This document shows positions 37,456 to 47,640 of a stretch of 64,000 nt of DNA, in pieces. The notes under the pieces are model-generated. The model was given only the letters and a program-made list of their open reading frames with translations, had not been told where the DNA came from and did no database searches. Location: NCBI GenBank assembly GCA_020848545.1, contig JADLHZ010000040.1:1-64000 (forward strand), written 5' to 3'. Position 1 is the first letter of the stretch. Each line of letters starts with the position of its first letter. This DNA comes from Deltaproteobacteria bacterium. Its GTDB lineage: Bacteria; Myxococcota; JADLHZ01. The position numbers and the translations under genes are program-made.

Positions 37456-37749
37456 GTGTCGATTCAGTCCTTCGCTGATGCGGCCGCGGAGTCATTCTTC
37501 GAGACTGGTCGAGTTGGCAAAGGGGTTGGCTGGGCGTCGGTGAGCACGATCGTGAATCGGAAGCTCGACATGTTGGACTACGCGGCGAAGCTGATCGATT
37601 TACGCTCGCCGCCCGGAAACAGATTGGAAGCGTTGGTTGGTGATCTTGCCGGGTTCTATAGCATTCGCGTGAACGATCAGTGGCGCGTCGTGTTCAAGTG
37701 GACCGACGCGGGACCAAGCGAGATACATGTGGTGGACTACCACCGGTGA
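37456..37749 (+). CDS. higB: HigB-type mRNA interferase toxin
   Basis: A 97-residue RelE/HigB-family toxin. Recognisable blocks are ESFFETGRVGKGV near the N terminus, DLRSPPGNRLEALVGDLAG, FYSIRVNDQWRVVFKW and HVVDYHR at the C terminus. HigB cleaves ribosome-bound mRNA. The GTG start lies about 12 bp after a TATATA -10 candidate, so a leaderless mRNA is possible. The antitoxin gene follows after 8 bp. The usual toxin-first order of higBA is kept. Base composition is lower in GC than the flanking genes, consistent with acquisition. Confidence 0.88.
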   Translation: MSIQSFADAAAESFFETGRVGKGVGWASVSTIVNRKLDMLDYAAKLIDLRSPPGNRLEALVGDLAGFYSIRVNDQWRVVFKWTDAGPSEIHVVDYHR

Positions 37750-37757
37750 GGTTGAAG

Positions 37758-38066
37758 ATGTTGAAGCGCAAACGGAAGCCGACCAGTCCAGGTGAGATCT
37801 TGCTTGCAGAGTTTTTGATGCCGATGAAACTCACGCAGAAGCAGCTTGCCGATCACATCGGTTGTGACGTGAAGGTCATCAACCGCGTCGTCAATGGACG
37901 AACGTCTGTGACCGCGGAGACGGCGGTGAAGCTCGCCGCTGCTCTTCGGACAACACCCGATTTTTGGCTCAATGCTCAGAAGGCCGTCGATCTCTTCGAG
38001 GCCGAGCAGCGGCTTGGCAAGCGATTGCCGCGTCCCTTGGAAAGTGGACACATCGTCGCCGGGTGA
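37758..38066 (+). CDS. higA: HigA-type antitoxin (XRE family)
   Basis: A 102-residue protein with a helix-turn-helix (LTQKQLADHIGCDVKVINRV, then VNGRTSVTAETAVKLAAA) and the HigA signature GEILLAEFLMPM, PDFWLNAQ. It neutralises HigB and should repress the operon via the repeated half-sites at 37415-37447. The ATG at 37758 with GGTTGAAG upstream is preferred over an earlier in-frame ATG inside higB. It ends 47 bp before the tRNA gene. Confidence 0.9.
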   Translation: MLKRKRKPTSPGEILLAEFLMPMKLTQKQLADHIGCDVKVINRVVNGRTSVTAETAVKLAAALRTTPDFWLNAQKAVDLFEAEQRLGKRLPRPLESGHIVAG

Positions 38067-38110
38067 GGCGCGGCGCGGCTTCATCCGCTCGAACGGGTAC
38101 ATCCACGTGA

Positions 38111-38121
38111 AAATGGCGCCC
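38111..38121. repeat. Proximal copy of 11-bp direct repeat at the tRNA-Arg 3' end
   Basis: AAATGGCGCCC overlaps the encoded CCA and last acceptor-stem bases of tRNA-Arg (minus strand). The second copy is at 36859. The 1.26-kb span between them contains the recombinase fragment and higBA, as expected if an element integrated at the tRNA 3' end. Confidence 0.45.
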
Positions 38122-38192
38122 CCGAGAGGAGTCGAACCTCCGGCTTACAGGGCTTAGGAAGCCCCAGCTCTATCCAACTGAGCTACGGGGGC
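38114..38192 (-). tRNA. tRNA-Arg (anticodon CCT)
   Basis: Cloverleaf of 76 nt plus encoded CCA. The acceptor stem is GCCCCCG/CGGGGGC, the D-arm is GCTCAGTTGGATAGAGC, the anticodon arm is GGGGC-TTCCTAA-GCCCT with anticodon CCT (reads AGG), and the T-arm is GGAGG-TTCGACT-CCTCT. The discriminator base is G. The 3' end faces the higBA segment, which places a tRNA-targeted integration site there. Confidence 0.93.
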
Positions 38193-38224
38193 GGGCCCCT
38201 CGGGCGTATCACGCTCTGGCCCCG

Positions 38225-38251
38225 GCGAAAACGCTCCCCGGTCCCTTTTCG
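38225..38251. repeat. Dispersed intergenic element, copy after tRNA
   Basis: GCGAAAAC then GCTCCCCGGTCCCTTTTCG, with inverted CGAAAA/TTTTCG ends. It repeats the element at 17571 and 19497 and lies between tRNA-Arg and the outer-membrane protein gene. Confidence 0.7.
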
Positions 38252-38315
38252 GTGTTTGCATCGCCGTTCGCTCTCGTGAGAGACCGCCGGCTTTGCGCGC
38301 CCTGGAGTGTGACGG

Positions 38316-39680
38316 ATGCTCTCGCTGATCCTGGTGCTCGCCGTCGCGAGCGACACGAACTACCAGAGCTACGTCACGGGCGGCCGCGCTGCGGGGCTCG
38401 GTGGGGCCTTCACCGCGCTCGGCAACGATCCGACGGGGCTGCTCTACAATCCCGCCGGCCTGGTCGACGATCTGCACACGGACATCAGCGTCAGCGCCAA
38501 CCTCTACGGCTTCGAGCGCACCGCCCGCAGCGACACGCCGCCCTCGCCGTTTCCCGACCTGCGCAACATCGGCCAGGCGGCGAGCGAGCTCGTGATCATC
38601 CCGAGCACGAGCGGCGTCCTGCGCACCTTCCAAAAGGATCCCGCCGGCACCGGTTACTTGAACGCCCTCGCCGCCGGCGTGATGGTGCCGTCGTATCGCT
38701 CGAGCCTCGAAGCGGTGAAGACGGCCGATCCCACGGGCCGTGCCGTCGACTACCGGCGAACCGTCGACGATCGCCTGCTGATGCCGGGCCTCGGCTATGC
38801 GCGCAAGCTCAGCGAGCGCTTCCGCGTCGGCATCTCGACCTTCTTCGTCCTCCGTACGGTCGACGCCAACGAGAACATCGTCTCGTCGCAAGAGAGCGAA
38901 GGCCAACCCGCCGCGTTTCGTTACGCCGACTCGACGCTCTCGCTGTCGGCGGGCTCGCTCTGGTGGGTGTTCGGCGTGAAGTGCCTGGTCTCGGATCGCT
39001 TCCACTTGGGCTTGAGCTTCGCGCCGCCGAGCCTGCCGGTCTTCTCGTCCACGTCTTTGCGCTACTACCGCGGCGGCGTCGATCCCGCGCCGGCCGAAGG
39101 CCAGCCGGGCTCCGAGTTCAAGCCCGTCGTCGCCACCAACTTGCCGTCGAGCTACGTCGTGCCGGCGACGCTGCGCTTCGGCATGGTCTACATGACGAAG
39201 CGCGCGTTCACGATCGCCGCCGACGTGTCGCTGCACTTTCCGGTGAGCTACGATCTCATCCGCGCGCCTACGCCGGACGTCGAAGCCGTGCTGCCGACAG
39301 CGACGCGCGTCGACCGGCTGACCGTCGCCAACATCAACCTCGGCGCCGAGTGGCTGTTCCTGCCGAACGTCTCGCTCTCGGCCGGGTTCTTCACCGACTT
39401 TTCCTCGAGCCCGAGCCTGGCCGGCCCGAGCTTCAGCGGTCCGCTCGAGCGCCAACGGCTCGCGAACATCGACTACTACGGCTTCACCGCAGCGCTCGGG
39501 TTGTACTCGGCGTTTACGTTGACCCGCATCGGCGCTTTGTACTCGTTCGGCAAAGGCTACGACGTCGTCACCCGCGACGACTTTGGGCGCCTGCTCCAAA
39601 GCCAGAACCAATTCGAGCGCGTGCCGCAGGCGAAATCTTTGCTCTACATCTTCGTCTCGTCCACAGTCCGGTTTGAATAG
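38316..39680 (+). CDS. OmpP1/FadL-like outer-membrane beta-barrel
   Basis: A 454-residue protein with a short signal (MLSLILVLAVAS) and a conserved N-terminal block GGRAAGLGGAFTALGNDPTGLLYNPAGLV, given here in parts, that is typical of OmpP1/FadL-like proteins. Alternating strands fill the rest and the C-terminal strand ends in an aromatic/charged pair (SSTVRFE). It should span the outer membrane and may admit hydrophobic substrates. A strong AGGAGG precedes the next gene, so the two may be co-transcribed. Confidence 0.8.
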   Translation: MLSLILVLAVASDTNYQSYVTGGRAAGLGGAFTALGNDPTGLLYNPAGLVDDLHTDISVSANLYGFERTARSDTPPSPFPDLRNIGQAASELVIIPSTSGVLRTFQKDPAGTGYLNALAAGVMVPSYRSSLEAVKTADPTGRAVDYRRTVDDRLLMPGLGYARKLSERFRVGISTFFVLRTVDANENIVSSQESEGQPAAFRYADSTLSLSAGSLWWVFGVKCLVSDRFHLGLSFAPPSLPVFSSTSLRYYRGGVDPAPAEGQPGSEFKPVVATNLPSSYVVPATLRFGMVYMTKRAFTIAADVSLHFPVSYDLIRAPTPDVEAVLPTATRVDRLTVANINLGAEWLFLPNVSLSAGFFTDFSSSPSLAGPSFSGPLERQRLANIDYYGFTAALGLYSAFTLTRIGALYSFGKGYDVVTRDDFGRLLQSQNQFERVPQAKSLLYIFVSSTVRFE

Positions 39681-39689
39681 GAGGTAGAA

Positions 39690-40265
39690 ATGCCACTCTT
39701 GCTCGCGTTGCTCCTCGTCGGCGACAGCGTCGGTGAAGCGATGATCAAAGAAGCGACGGCCGTGCGCCTCGACAAGTTCCTCGAGCAGTACATCGGCGAG
39801 TGCACCAAGGGCGACGAAGAGGACAAGAAGGCGTGTAAAGAGAACGCCGAAAAGTACAGAAAGGACGCCGCCGGCAAGCAGTTCGTCGTCGAGCTCGCGA
39901 GCTCCATCGCCCGCTCGATGCGCCCGATCGAGACGAAAGATCCCGCGATCCTCTCCTACCACTTCACGCCCTTCTTCGACGGCAATGGCTACGGGCTCAC
40001 CTTCGGCAAGCCGACGAGCCAAGACAAAGCCGGCAATCCGAAGGTGAAGCCGGCGACGATGAACCTGCCGTCGGGCGACGACGCGCAGACCATCCTCGAC
40101 GGGTTGAAGGTCGATCGGGTGACGATCCAGCTCGTGTTCACGCCGGGTGAAGTCTGGAAGATGAAGATCAAGGGCGGCGAGGCGATCTACGGCGTCGGCG
40201 TGAAGCCGGTGTTGCTGCACTTGCAGGAAACGCGTTCGGGCGCCACAGCGGATACAGTGTTTTAG
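39690..40265 (+). CDS. Small exported protein, function unknown
   Basis: A 191-residue protein with a weak signal (MPLLLALLLVGDSVGEA), an acidic Cys-containing segment (YIGECTKGDEEDKKACKEN) and a beta-rich C-terminal domain (VDRVTIQLVFTPGEVWKMKI). TAGGAGGTAG upstream of the ATG is an excellent ribosome site, and it lies 9 bp after the barrel gene. No family is recognised. It may be a periplasmic partner of the barrel. Confidence 0.65.
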   Translation: MPLLLALLLVGDSVGEAMIKEATAVRLDKFLEQYIGECTKGDEEDKKACKENAEKYRKDAAGKQFVVELASSIARSMRPIETKDPAILSYHFTPFFDGNGYGLTFGKPTSQDKAGNPKVKPATMNLPSGDDAQTILDGLKVDRVTIQLVFTPGEVWKMKIKGGEAIYGVGVKPVLLHLQETRSGATADTVF

Positions 40266-40309
40266 ATCGTTCTTCCCGCGCAGCCCTGCCAGGATTTTCC
40301 TTCGCCTTG

Positions 40310-40338
40310 CTTGACAGGGAGGCGCTCTTCCTTATTTT
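40310..40338 (+). promoter_or_regulatory. Heat-shock-like promoter for dnaK
   Basis: CTTGACA (40310-40316), a 13-bp spacer and CCTTATTT (40330-40337) match the sigma-32 consensus CTTGAAA-N13-15-CCCCATNT with small deviations. The same bases also read as a sigma-70 promoter: TTGACA, 16-bp spacer, TATTTT (40333-40338). The dnaK ATG is 66 bp downstream. No CIRCE element is seen. Confidence 0.6.
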
Positions 40339-40404
40339 ACACGCGGTTAACGGCCGCTTAGGTCGAATATAACTGAATTTCCCTCAGTAGAAGGAACGAA
40401 GACC

Positions 40405-42336
<1,932 letters not shown>

Positions 42337-42357
42337 CCTTCCCGATTTCTGAGCCGC

Positions 42358-43200
42358 TCAGGCACGCCGGGCAACCTGCTCGGAGACTTGCAACCTGAGT
42401 CCCTCCTCCACATCCAACGGCGAGAGATCCGCGCGCAGGACGACCGGGTGCTTCGGCGCGTCCGTCGACACGATGACGAGCAGCTTCGTGTCCTTGTCGA
42501 GCAAGACCGGCAGTCCCTTCTTCGGATTGACGATCTCGGTCAGCTCGAAGCCCGGCGGCACGCCGAGGTGCTCCGGCACTTTGTAGCGGTAGAGCAAGTT
42601 GCCACTCTCCTTGCCGTTGACGACCTGCTTCGCCACGCCGAGGATCGGACACTCGACCTCGACCCCGCGGCTCGCGGCGGCGGCCACGCGACGCGTTCCA
42701 TTCCACGTTGCGTAGGCGAAGCCGATGAGGCCGAAGCCGAAGATCAGGACACCGATGCCGAACATGAGCGCGAACGACGCCCAGCGGCCGCCGCTGACGC
42801 CGGTCGCCCAATTCAACGCGAACTTGTCGGGCGCGCCCGGTAGATAACGCACGACCGGCGACTGTTCCTGATCGACCGTCGACCATACCGTCGAGAACTC
42901 GAGCACGTCGTGATGCACCTGCTCGTTCTCGTCGTCGAAGGTCACCTTCAGATCGTAGCTATTGAAGATGAACTTGCGCGTCGTCACTTTGCCGTCGACG
43001 TCGGCGCCGGTCTCTATCGCCTTCGGATCGTCCCACACGCGGCCGTCGGCCAAGATGCGCGCGGCTTCTTCCCACTGCCAGACGCCGTAGGCGCCGCCGA
43101 TGCCGATGCCGGCGAGGAGCAGCAGCACAGCGAAGAAGTGGCGCTTGAACAAGTAGCCGGAGCGGAGCTTCCAGGGTCCGGGCGGGAGGAGGTTCGCCAT
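42358..43200 (-). CDS. Membrane protein resembling DUF3592
   Basis: A 280-residue protein with two membrane segments (FFAVLLLLAGIGIGGAYGVW and FALMFGIGVLIFGFGLIGFAY). The soluble segments include RKFIFNSYDLKVTFDDENEQV and RGVEVECPILGVAKQVVNG, reminiscent of the DUF3592 family (membrane proteins of unknown role). Start ATG 43200 is MANLLPPGPW. It is transcribed after the thi genes with no sign of coupling. Confidence 0.65.
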   Translation of the reverse strand: MANLLPPGPWKLRSGYLFKRHFFAVLLLLAGIGIGGAYGVWQWEEAARILADGRVWDDPKAIETGADVDGKVTTRKFIFNSYDLKVTFDDENEQVHHDVLEFSTVWSTVDQEQSPVVRYLPGAPDKFALNWATGVSGGRWASFALMFGIGVLIFGFGLIGFAYATWNGTRRVAAAASRGVEVECPILGVAKQVVNGKESGNLLYRYKVPEHLGVPPGFELTEIVNPKKGLPVLLDKDTKLLVIVSTDAPKHPVVLRADLSPLDVEEGLRLQVSEQVARRA

Positions 43201-43264
43201 GCGGAAAAGATTGCCACCGATCAAGCGACTCGGCGAGCGATGGTCACGCGCGTGCGTGAGAAGA

Positions 43265-43855
43265 TCAAAGCGGAGCGACTCTCCGCCACGCCGCGCGCAT
43301 CATCGCCACACCGTGCACCCCGGTGGCGAGCACGCTCGTCGCGTTCGCTTCGTCGATGCCCCCGAGCGCGTAGAGCGGCACCTTGCTCTTCCTCGCCTCC
43401 TCGAGCGCAGCCATGCCGAGCGGCGGCGTCCCTGGATGCGAGTCGGTCTCGAAGAGCGGCGACAGCGTCACGTAGTCGACGTCGCCGGGGCTCGCGAGCA
43501 TCGCGACGTCGTGCAGCGAGCGGCCGAGGATGGCCGACGGCCAGAGCTGGCGCACCTCGTCCGGGCGAAAGCTGTTCTCCGGCAGGTGCACGCCGTCGGC
43601 GCCGACGAACTTGCCGATGTCCACGCGCTCGCGCAGGACGAGCCGCTGCGACGCCGCGTGGACGACCGGCATGAAGGCCCGCACGAGCTCCGTCAACGCC
43701 AAGCCGTCTAGGTCAGGCTCGCGCACGTAGACGAGCACGCTCTCGGGCGGCAGCGACCACAGCGCTTCCGCGAGCGTGTCGACGATCTCCGGCCCCGTGC
43801 CCATCAAGCGGCGCGACGTCACGTACATCAGGGGCGGCAGCGCGGGCACGCTCAT
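43265..43855 (-). CDS. thiE: Thiamine phosphate synthase (ThiE/TenI family)
   Basis: A 196-residue TIM-barrel protein: [60 protein letters not shown] and [10 protein letters not shown] match ThiE/TenI. It is shorter than typical ThiE and could be the TenI-like variant. Its start overlaps the thiG stop by 4 bp. It condenses thiazole phosphate and HMP-PP in thiamine synthesis. Confidence 0.85.
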   Translation of the reverse strand: MSVPALPPLMYVTSRRLMGTGPEIVDTLAEALWSLPPESVLVYVREPDLDGLALTELVRAFMPVVHAASQRLVLRERVDIGKFVGADGVHLPENSFRPDEVRQLWPSAILGRSLHDVAMLASPGDVDYVTLSPLFETDSHPGTPPLGMAALEEARKSKVPLYALGGIDEANATSVLATGVHGVAMMRAAWRRVAPL

Positions 43856-44649
43856 GCCGATGCCTTCTTCGCAGCGGTCGCCGCGGTGGCAAAGTCGATG
43901 ACCGGGCTCGACGCCGACGCATACGCACGCTTCGGCATGCGGCCTGCCAAGTGCGCCGCGCGGCCCGCTTCGACGCCCATCTTCATCGCCTTCGCCATGA
44001 GCACGGGGGCCTTCGCTTCGGCGATCGCCGTGTTCATCAAGAGCGCGGTCACGCCGAGCTCCATGGCCAGCGCGGCGTCGGAGGCCGTGCCGACGCCGGC
44101 GTCGACGATGACGGGCACGCTGACCGCTTCCAGGATCAAGCGGATCTGATGCGGGTTCTGCACGCCGAGCCCCGACCCAATCGGCGCCGCCAGCGGCATC
44201 ACCGCGGCGCAGCCGAGATCGGCGAGCTTCTTCGCCACGATCAAGTCGTCGCTGATGTACGGCAGGACGACGAAGCCTTCACCGAGCAGCACCTTGGCCG
44301 CGGCGATCGTCGCTTCGTTGTCCGGCATCAGCGTCTTTTGATCGCCGATGACCTCGAGCTTCACCCAGTGCGATAGCCCGGCTTCACGTCCGAGGCGCGC
44401 CGTCCTGATCGCGTCATCGGCCGTGTAGCAGCCCGCGGTGTTCGGCAACAGCGCGACATCCTTCGGGATGTAGTCGAGCAGCGACTCTTCCTTGCGATCG
44501 AGGTTCACGCGGCGCACGGCGACGGTCACCATCTCGGCGCCGCTCGCCTCTATGCAGGCCTTGTTCTCGGCGAACGACGCGTACTTGCCGGTGCCGATGA
44601 CGAGCCGGGAGTGAAAGCGTTTGCCTGCGATGACGAAGTCGTCCGACAT
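43852..44649 (-). CDS. thiG: Thiazole synthase ThiG
   Basis: A 265-residue Thi[32 protein letters not shown] (in parts), [48 protein letters not shown], and [19 protein letters not shown] are diagnostic. It makes the thiazole ring with ThiS-bound sulfur. The ATG at 44649 touches the thiS stop (TAATG), and its own stop overlaps thiE. The order thiS-thiG-thiE is intact; thiF and thiH/thiO are not in the window. Confidence 0.95.
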   Translation of the reverse strand: MSDDFVIAGKRFHSRLVIGTGKYASFAENKACIEASGAEMVTVAVRRVNLDRKEESLLDYIPKDVALLPNTAGCYTADDAIRTARLGREAGLSHWVKLEVIGDQKTLMPDNEATIAAAKVLLGEGFVVLPYISDDLIVAKKLADLGCAAVMPLAAPIGSGLGVQNPHQIRLILEAVSVPVIVDAGVGTASDAALAMELGVTALLMNTAIAEAKAPVLMAKAMKMGVEAGRAAHLAGRMPKRAYASASSPVIDFATAATAAKKASA

Positions 44650-44849
44650 TATCCGCCTCCTACGAAGTGCACGATCTCGAGCATGTCGCCGGCCTCGAGC
44701 TCGACCTTCGTATGCTCGGCGCGCGGCACGAGGCGCGTGTTACGCTCGACCGCGACTCGCGCCGACACGAGCCCTAGCGCTTCGAGCACCCGCGCCACGG
44801 TCGCCTTCTCAGGGACCTCGCGCTCGGCGCCGTTGATGCTGACGATCAT
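44649..44849 (-). CDS. thiS: Sulfur carrier protein ThiS
   Basis: A 66-residue ubiquitin-like protein ending in the required Gly-Gly (VHFVGGG). The core is [23 protein letters not shown] and [21 protein letters not shown] (in parts). It is thiocarboxylated and delivers sulfur to ThiG. No TPP riboswitch (THI box) is visible upstream; only 33 bp separate it from the PilZ gene. Confidence 0.93.
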   Translation of the reverse strand: MIVSINGAEREVPEKATVARVLEALGLVSARVAVERNTRLVPRAEHTKVELEAGDMLEIVHFVGGG

Positions 44850-44882
44850 GGGTGGCGGTCTAGCTCAAAGCAGGCCCGGGGC

Positions 44883-46532
44883 TCAACGCTCGTCGGGCTG
44901 GCCGGTGCCTTTGCTCACCTTCTCTTCGACGACCGGGGCTCCCTCGCGCAGCGCATCGAAGGAGCGCAAGAGCTTCGCTTGCTCGGCGATGAACGCTTGC
45001 AGCGTGTCGCGCTCGGCGTCGCGATGGTCGAGGCGCAGGGTGGCGCCGCAGATGGTGCGGCCGCTCTCCGCCTTCGCCCAGCGCACCTCGGCCTCGATGC
45101 GCGACAAGTGTTCTCCGTTCGGCAGGCCGAACGACAGCTCGACGACGTCGCCGATCGCGTGCTTGCCGGCTGAGACGAAGCGGGCACCGACGATGCTCAC
45201 GTCGAGCAGGCGCGCGTCGACGAGCTTCATCCCGATGTGCACCTCCGCCTGCGCCGACAGCGGCACGCGCAAGTGGCTCCGCACGGGGAGATCGAGCCAG
45301 TTGATGATCGCCGCGATGAGATCTTGATTGTCGAGCGCACCGGCGCGGATGATCGGCGCGGCGGCCGGAAAGAACGCGTCCGGCACGGCGCCGACGCTCG
45401 CGACGGTGACGTGGCTCGTCGCGGCGAGCTTCTTCAGCGCGGCGTGATCGAAGAGATCGCCGCGCGTCGCCTCGTCGGAGCCGTCGAGGATGACGAGCTT
45501 CTTGTTGTCGCCGGCGCGCCCGGTCTCCATCTGCAGCGTGGTCCACGACTGCAGCGGCACGAGCGAGACGTCGGCGCGGCAGAGCAGGCCGGCGCTGCGC
45601 ACGAGCTCGGCGGCGCGCGCTTGCGTAAAGCCGAAGAGCAGCACCTTCGGGCCGCGTGACTTCTGCGCCTTTGCACGCTCGACGCTCTCGATGAGCTGGT
45701 GCCACTTCTGCGTCGCCGCCTTGTCGCCATCGGCGATCTTGGCGCCGAAGCCTGGCGTGCTTCCCTGCCCTTTGTCGACGATGTGCACGACGAGCGCGTT
45801 GATGACGAGCGCTTCTTTCAGCTCCGGTACGCGTAAGGTGAGCTGCACGTTCGTGTCGCGGGGCGGCGGCTGCTCCGTCCGAACGAAGACGCCGCCGCGC
45901 GAGATGTTCTGCGTGTACTCCTTCATGTACTCGGGCTTGCTCGAGAAGCTCACCTCGAAGGCGGCGTCGAAGCGCGGGGCGGCGCGCATCGGCGGCACCG
46001 CGGACGGAGCTCTGGCGCCCTTCTTCGGCTCCGGTCTCGTTTCTGGCGCGGCTTCGACCTGCTTCAGCGCGATCGTCGCGAGCGCTTTCTTCGGCGGTTG
46101 CTTGGCCGCCGCGCTCGCGAGCAGCGTCGCCACCGACGCGGTCGGCCGCCCGAGCAAGGGATCACTCGCCGACAACGCGCGCGCGATGAGCTCGAGCAAG
46201 ACAACCATCCTCGGCGGCTTCACCAACGTCGCGACGACGCCGTAGCCACGCAGGATCGCCTCGCTCGGGCCGCCGGGCTCACGCGTCAGGTTGACGATCG
46301 ACGGCCTGCGTTCGCCCTTGCCCTTTTCGCGCAAGCTCCTGCACACCTCTTCGAGCTCGGCGCGCACCGGCAACAGGTCGCAGACGATGAGATCGGCTGC
46401 CTGCGCCAGCTCGAGCTCGATGTATGACGAAAGCCCACGATGGGCGCGGACGAGATGACCGGCTTGGGTGATGGCTTCCGCCACGGGCCGTAAGATGGCC
46501 AGATCGTCGTCGATCACATGAATGAGCGCCAC
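44883..46532 (-). CDS. Tandem receiver-like/PilZ regulatory protein
   Basis: A 549-residue cytosolic protein. Four segments are visible: a receiver-like domain (ALIHVIDDDLAILRPV, Asp cluster; 1-120), a PilZ domain (APRFDAAFEVSF, QNISRGGVFVRTEQ; about 190-290), a second receiver-like domain (VLLFGFTQARAAELVRSA; about 300-425) and a C-terminal PilZ-like domain (RVPLSAQAEVHIG, VSIVGARFVSAGKH). The first PilZ has an NxSxGG-like motif compatible with c-di-GMP binding. The GTG at 46532 has TAGGAGAG upstream. It lies upstream of thiS in the same direction. Confidence 0.82.
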   Translation of the reverse strand: MALIHVIDDDLAILRPVAEAITQAGHLVRAHRGLSSYIELELAQAADLIVCDLLPVRAELEEVCRSLREKGKGERRPSIVNLTREPGGPSEAILRGYGVVATLVKPPRMVVLLELIARALSASDPLLGRPTASVATLLASAAAKQPPKKALATIALKQVEAAPETRPEPKKGARAPSAVPPMRAAPRFDAAFEVSFSSKPEYMKEYTQNISRGGVFVRTEQPPPRDTNVQLTLRVPELKEALVINALVVHIVDKGQGSTPGFGAKIADGDKAATQKWHQLIESVERAKAQKSRGPKVLLFGFTQARAAELVRSAGLLCRADVSLVPLQSWTTLQMETGRAGDNKKLVILDGSDEATRGDLFDHAALKKLAATSHVTVASVGAVPDAFFPAAAPIIRAGALDNQDLIAAIINWLDLPVRSHLRVPLSAQAEVHIGMKLVDARLLDVSIVGARFVSAGKHAIGDVVELSFGLPNGEHLSRIEAEVRWAKAESGRTICGATLRLDHRDAERDTLQAFIAEQAKLLRSFDALREGAPVVEEKVSKGTGQPDER

Positions 46533-46595
46533 GGTCCCGCTCTCTCCTATCGGGGGGTTTGCTCCGAACGTTGTATCGGGCCATACGAGCGCACG

Positions 46596-47603
46596 TTGAG
46601 CCGATTCACAAGAAATGCGCTCGCCCTGCTCGTACTTTGTGCGCCTCGTGTCGCAGCCGCCGCAGCAGGTGAGCCGATGTGTGAGCGCACGTTCACGGCG
46701 ATGGGCACGGAGGCGACGCTCATCATCGACACCGCGCGATGCGATGACGCCGAGCGCACTGTTCGCGGCATTTACGAGCGCGTGACCCGAGCGATGTCGC
46801 CTTGGATCGAGACGAGCGACGTCAGCCGGATCAACCGCGGCGGTGGAAAGCCTGTCGTCATCGGCGACGAGACCTTCTCGCTCCTCGAGCGTGCCGTCCT
46901 TGGATCGCGGCGGACCGACGGGCTCTTCGACGTCACCTTCGCGTCGCTCGGCGAAGTGTGGAGCTTCAAGGAGACAGTCGTGCCCCGGCTGCCGGATCCC
47001 TCCGCACTGCGCGCCCGGCTCGCGCTCGTCGATTATCGCAAGGTCACGCTCGACGCCGAGGCAAAGACCGTGTCGCTCGGCGATCCGCGGGTGCGCGTGT
47101 CGCTGAACGGCATCGCCAAGGGCTACGCGGTCGACGCGGCGGCGGCGGCGCTGCGGGCGAGCGGCGCGCGCGACTTCCTCTTGCGATTGGGCGGCGATCT
47201 CTACGCCGCCGGCACCCGCGGCGCGCGGCCGTGGAAGGTGGCCATCCGCGATCCGCGCGCGCTCGATCGCACCTTCGCCGAGCTGGACGTGCGCGACGCG
47301 GCGTTCTCGACCTCCGGCGACTACGAGCGCTTCTTCATGAGCGGCGGCAAGCGCTATCACCACATCATCGACCCGAGGACCGGCTATCCGGCGACGGCGA
47401 GCCGCAGCGTGACCATGCTGTGCAAGGACGCGACGAGCGCGGAGGTGTTGAGCAAGGCGATCTTCATCGCGGGACATACGGCGCTCGATCGCTTGCTTGC
47501 AGACAGCGGCTGCGACGCCGTGATCGTCGATCAGGCGGGCTTGGTGCACACCTCGCGGGGGGTCCAGGGTAAGCTGGTGATGCTCGGGGCGCCGGCGCGT
47601 TAA
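46596..47603 (+). CDS. FAD:protein FMN transferase ApbE-like
   Basis: A 335-residue exported flavin transferase. The N terminus is a signal (LSRFTRNALALLVLCAPRVAAAAAG) if it begins at the TTG at 46596; no ATG fits without overlapping the divergent regulator. ApbE motifs are FTAMGTEATLIID, FSLLERAVLG, VSLNGIAKGYAVDAAA, LLRLGGDLYAAG and HHIIDPRTGYPA. It attaches FMN to Thr/Ser of target proteins, such as Rnf/Nqr subunits. No target gene is nearby. Start is uncertain. Confidence 0.85.
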   Translation: MSRFTRNALALLVLCAPRVAAAAAGEPMCERTFTAMGTEATLIIDTARCDDAERTVRGIYERVTRAMSPWIETSDVSRINRGGGKPVVIGDETFSLLERAVLGSRRTDGLFDVTFASLGEVWSFKETVVPRLPDPSALRARLALVDYRKVTLDAEAKTVSLGDPRVRVSLNGIAKGYAVDAAAAALRASGARDFLLRLGGDLYAAGTRGARPWKVAIRDPRALDRTFAELDVRDAAFSTSGDYERFFMSGGKRYHHIIDPRTGYPATASRSVTMLCKDATSAEVLSKAIFIAGHTALDRLLADSGCDAVIVDQAGLVHTSRGVQGKLVMLGAPAR

Positions 47604-47640
47604 CTTTGCGCGCTCGCAGAACGCCTGTTACCCCCTATCG

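Noticed and set aside
44850-44882. TPP riboswitch before thiS
   Set aside because: Only 33 bp separate thiS from the upstream gene, too short for a THI box, and none is seen.
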